Shown: one piece after another, positions 5,921 through 7,014 of the stretch
Position numbering within the stretch: position 1 is the first letter of the stretch
Layout of the letters: every line of letters begins with the position of its first letter
Assembly (NCBI GenBank): GCA_027622115.1
Contig: JAQBZS010000379.1
Span: forward strand, 1-7,014
DNA length: 7,014 nt
From: Planctomycetota bacterium
GTDB lineage: Bacteria > Planctomycetota > Planctomycetia > Planctomycetales > Planctomycetaceae
Direction: 5' to 3'
Made by a program: the position numbers and the translations under genes
Notes under the pieces: model-generated
The model's database searches: none
Seen by the model: the letters and a program-made list of their open reading frames with translations, nothing else
What the model was told of the DNA's origin: nothing

Positions 5921-6883
5921 TCACGACCACTGATTGATGTTCGCATCCTGTTCGGCGTCCGCTTTGCGATAGAGCTTGGCCGGAATGAGCAACTCGCTCT
6001 CGATCTTTTTGCCGTTGAGGTAGGCCATGATCTGTTCGACCGTTTTCTTGGCCATCACGGTGGGAAACTGAATCGGCTCGGCAAAAATCTTTCCGTCACG
6101 AACTGCCAGCTTGCCTTCCGGTTGGCCGTCGAACGCAATGATTTTGATCTTATCCGTGGCTTTCGACGATTCGAGCGCACCGTAAGCTCCCAAGGCACTG
6201 GGGTCGTTGATGGCGAAGATGCCCGCGATATTTAGCGTCGAGTTGTTCAATGTGTCCAACGTGGCGTCTCGACCTTCTTTCTTGGCTCCGTTGCCGTCGA
6301 GTTTCTGGTCGATGGTGATCTTCCCGGTTTCGCGTCCTGCGTTGTACGCGTCGATGACTTCGGTGAACCCCTTCACGCGATCCTGACACGACTGGGCTTG
6401 CGGGTAGTGCAGCACCAACACCTCGCCCCCGTTCGGTTTGAGCGCTTCGATCATGGCCTCGCCGGCCAGCTTGCCGCCGCCGTAGTTGTCCGTGGCGATG
6501 TTGCACTCCACCTTGACCTTCTTGTCCAAGCAGGCCGTGTCCGTAGTGAAGACGGGGATCCCGGCCGCGTTGGCTTTGGCGATCGCCGTGCCGACGGCTC
6601 GCGCATCGACGGGGCAGAGCACGATGGCCTGCACCTCTTGGACAATAAAATCTTCGACCTGTTTGAATTGCTTGTCGGCGTCCTGGGCTCCGTCCACAAC
6701 CTGCGTGTCGTAGCCGTGCGTCTTCGCTTCGGACGTAATGTGGTCGCCGATGACTTTGAAGAACGGATTCCCGAGCGTCATGACGGATACGCCGATGGTG
6801 GGCTTTTTTTCGCCCTTCGCGCAGGATGCCAGTCCGGTGGTCAATAGGCCTGCGGATGTTGCGAGGAATTCACGTCGTTGCAT
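5921..6883 (-). CDS. Sugar ABC transporter substrate-binding lipoprotein (RbsB-like)
   Basis: A 320-residue periplasmic binding protein of the type 1 fold (Peripla_BP_4/RbsB group). It should capture a sugar or related small molecule outside the cytoplasmic membrane and hand it to an ABC permease. The N-terminus combines a twin-arginine-like QRREFLA (2-8) with a lipobox LASC (18-21), suggesting an exported lipoprotein anchored at Cys21. Family blocks are GNPFF (38-42), TDNYGGGKLAGE (131-142), FAINDPSALGAYGAL (223-237) and FDGQPEG (251-257). By rough alignment to E. coli RbsB, the Asn, Phe-Phe, Asp and Gln ligand positions are kept, but two ligand arginines appear to be Thr115 and Gln167, so ribose is not assured. 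GGAG lies 8 nt before the ATG at 6881-6883; stop TGA 5921-5923. No permease or ATPase gene follows; cbiM does. Confidence 0.92.
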   Translation of the reverse strand: MQRREFLATSAGLLTTGLASCAKGEKKPTIGVSVMTLGNPFFKVIGDHITSEAKTHGYDTQVVDGAQDADKQFKQVEDFIVQEVQAIVLCPVDARAVGTAIAKANAAGIPVFTTDTACLDKKVKVECNIATDNYGGGKLAGEAMIEALKPNGGEVLVLHYPQAQSCQDRVKGFTEVIDAYNAGRETGKITIDQKLDGNGAKKEGRDATLDTLNNSTLNIAGIFAINDPSALGAYGALESSKATDKIKIIAFDGQPEGKLAVRDGKIFAEPIQFPTVMAKKTVEQIMAYLNGKKIESELLIPAKLYRKADAEQDANINQWS

Positions 6884-6891
6884 GAGTGCAT

Positions 6892-6895
6892 CTCC
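6892..6895 (-). promoter_or_regulatory. Ribosome binding site of the sugar-binding protein gene
   Basis: GGAG on the minus strand, 8 nt upstream of the ATG at 6881-6883. It supports this start over the out-of-frame ATG at 6888-6890, and is the only clear Shine-Dalgarno site among the three starts in the window. Confidence 0.7.
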
Positions 6896-6915
6896 ACGAT
6901 GAAGAAGGAGGGATT

Positions 6916-6956
6916 GGGGTCAAAACCGCCAAATCTGAAATCCGTAATCCTGACCC
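6916..6956. repeat. Truncated third copy of the palindromic repeat
   Basis: One terminus GGGGTCA (6916-6922) runs almost directly into a full opposite arm ending TGACCC (6951-6956). The stretch 6923-6947 is identical over 25 bases to 4557-4581 of copy 1, including CCGCCAAATCTGAAATCCG. The other inner arm and the centre are missing, as if removed by internal deletion. It lies 33 nt upstream of the ATG of the sugar-binding protein, where the promoter or leader of that gene should be. Outside it, 6957-7014 shows nothing I can identify. Confidence 0.85.
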
Positions 6957-7014
6957 GCCTAGCGCGGATTATTGATGGGCGTAGGGTGCTGTCGAAGCAA
7001 ACCGTGATGGTGGT

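Noticed and set aside
5835..5930. N-terminal extension of the CbiM frame by 32 residues
   Set aside because: The extension runs through the palindrome and heptamer repeat and overlaps the end of the sugar-binding protein gene. The family begins with MHIPDG, whose free N-terminus binds the metal.

Overview
The window is GC-rich bacterial DNA, most likely from a planctomycete (Planctomycetota). The main reason is a PSCyt1-DUF1549-DUF1553 (PSD1) gene, a family greatly expanded in that phylum. It is joined by a large secreted protein with PPC-type (pre-peptidase C-terminal) domains, and Shine-Dalgarno sites are weak or absent at two of the three gene starts. The genus cannot be fixed from the sequence alone.

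Layout. From 1 to 1907 (+) lies the 3' part of a gene for a large extracytoplasmic protein with two PPC-like domains and Ig-like beta-sandwich modules. Its start lies left of the window. It converges, with only 7 bp between stop codons, on a minus-strand planctomycete cytochrome-type gene (4403 to 1915). That gene is complete from signal peptide to C-terminus except for one lesion: an exact 8-bp tandem duplication at 3334-3349 that shifts the frame. Removing one copy restores an 826-residue protein. From 4404 to 4856 is a gene-free stretch built around two palindromic repeats with the same arms and different centres. They sit head to head inside a larger imperfect inverted duplication. Next on the minus strand is a 325-residue CbiM-type cobalt/nickel transporter component with a C-terminal PDGLE-like part (5834 to 4857). 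An 86-bp spacer with a heptamer repeat and a nested palindrome separates it from a lipoprotein sugar-binding protein of the RbsB type (6883 to 5921). A third, truncated copy of the palindromic repeat lies just upstream of that gene (6916-6956). The last roughly 58 bases hold nothing I recognise.

How the genes fit together. The PPC protein and the PSCyt/PSD1 protein belong to exported families that often co-occur in planctomycetes, where a role in polysaccharide breakdown at the cell surface has been proposed but not settled. The CbiM protein and the sugar-binding protein are the substrate-recognition parts of two unrelated importers, and neither has its ATPase or partner permease in the window. 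I see no defence system, CRISPR array, prophage, transposase, tRNA or rRNA. The two points most worth following up are the 8-bp duplication that breaks the PSD1-family gene and the REPIN-like repeat family.
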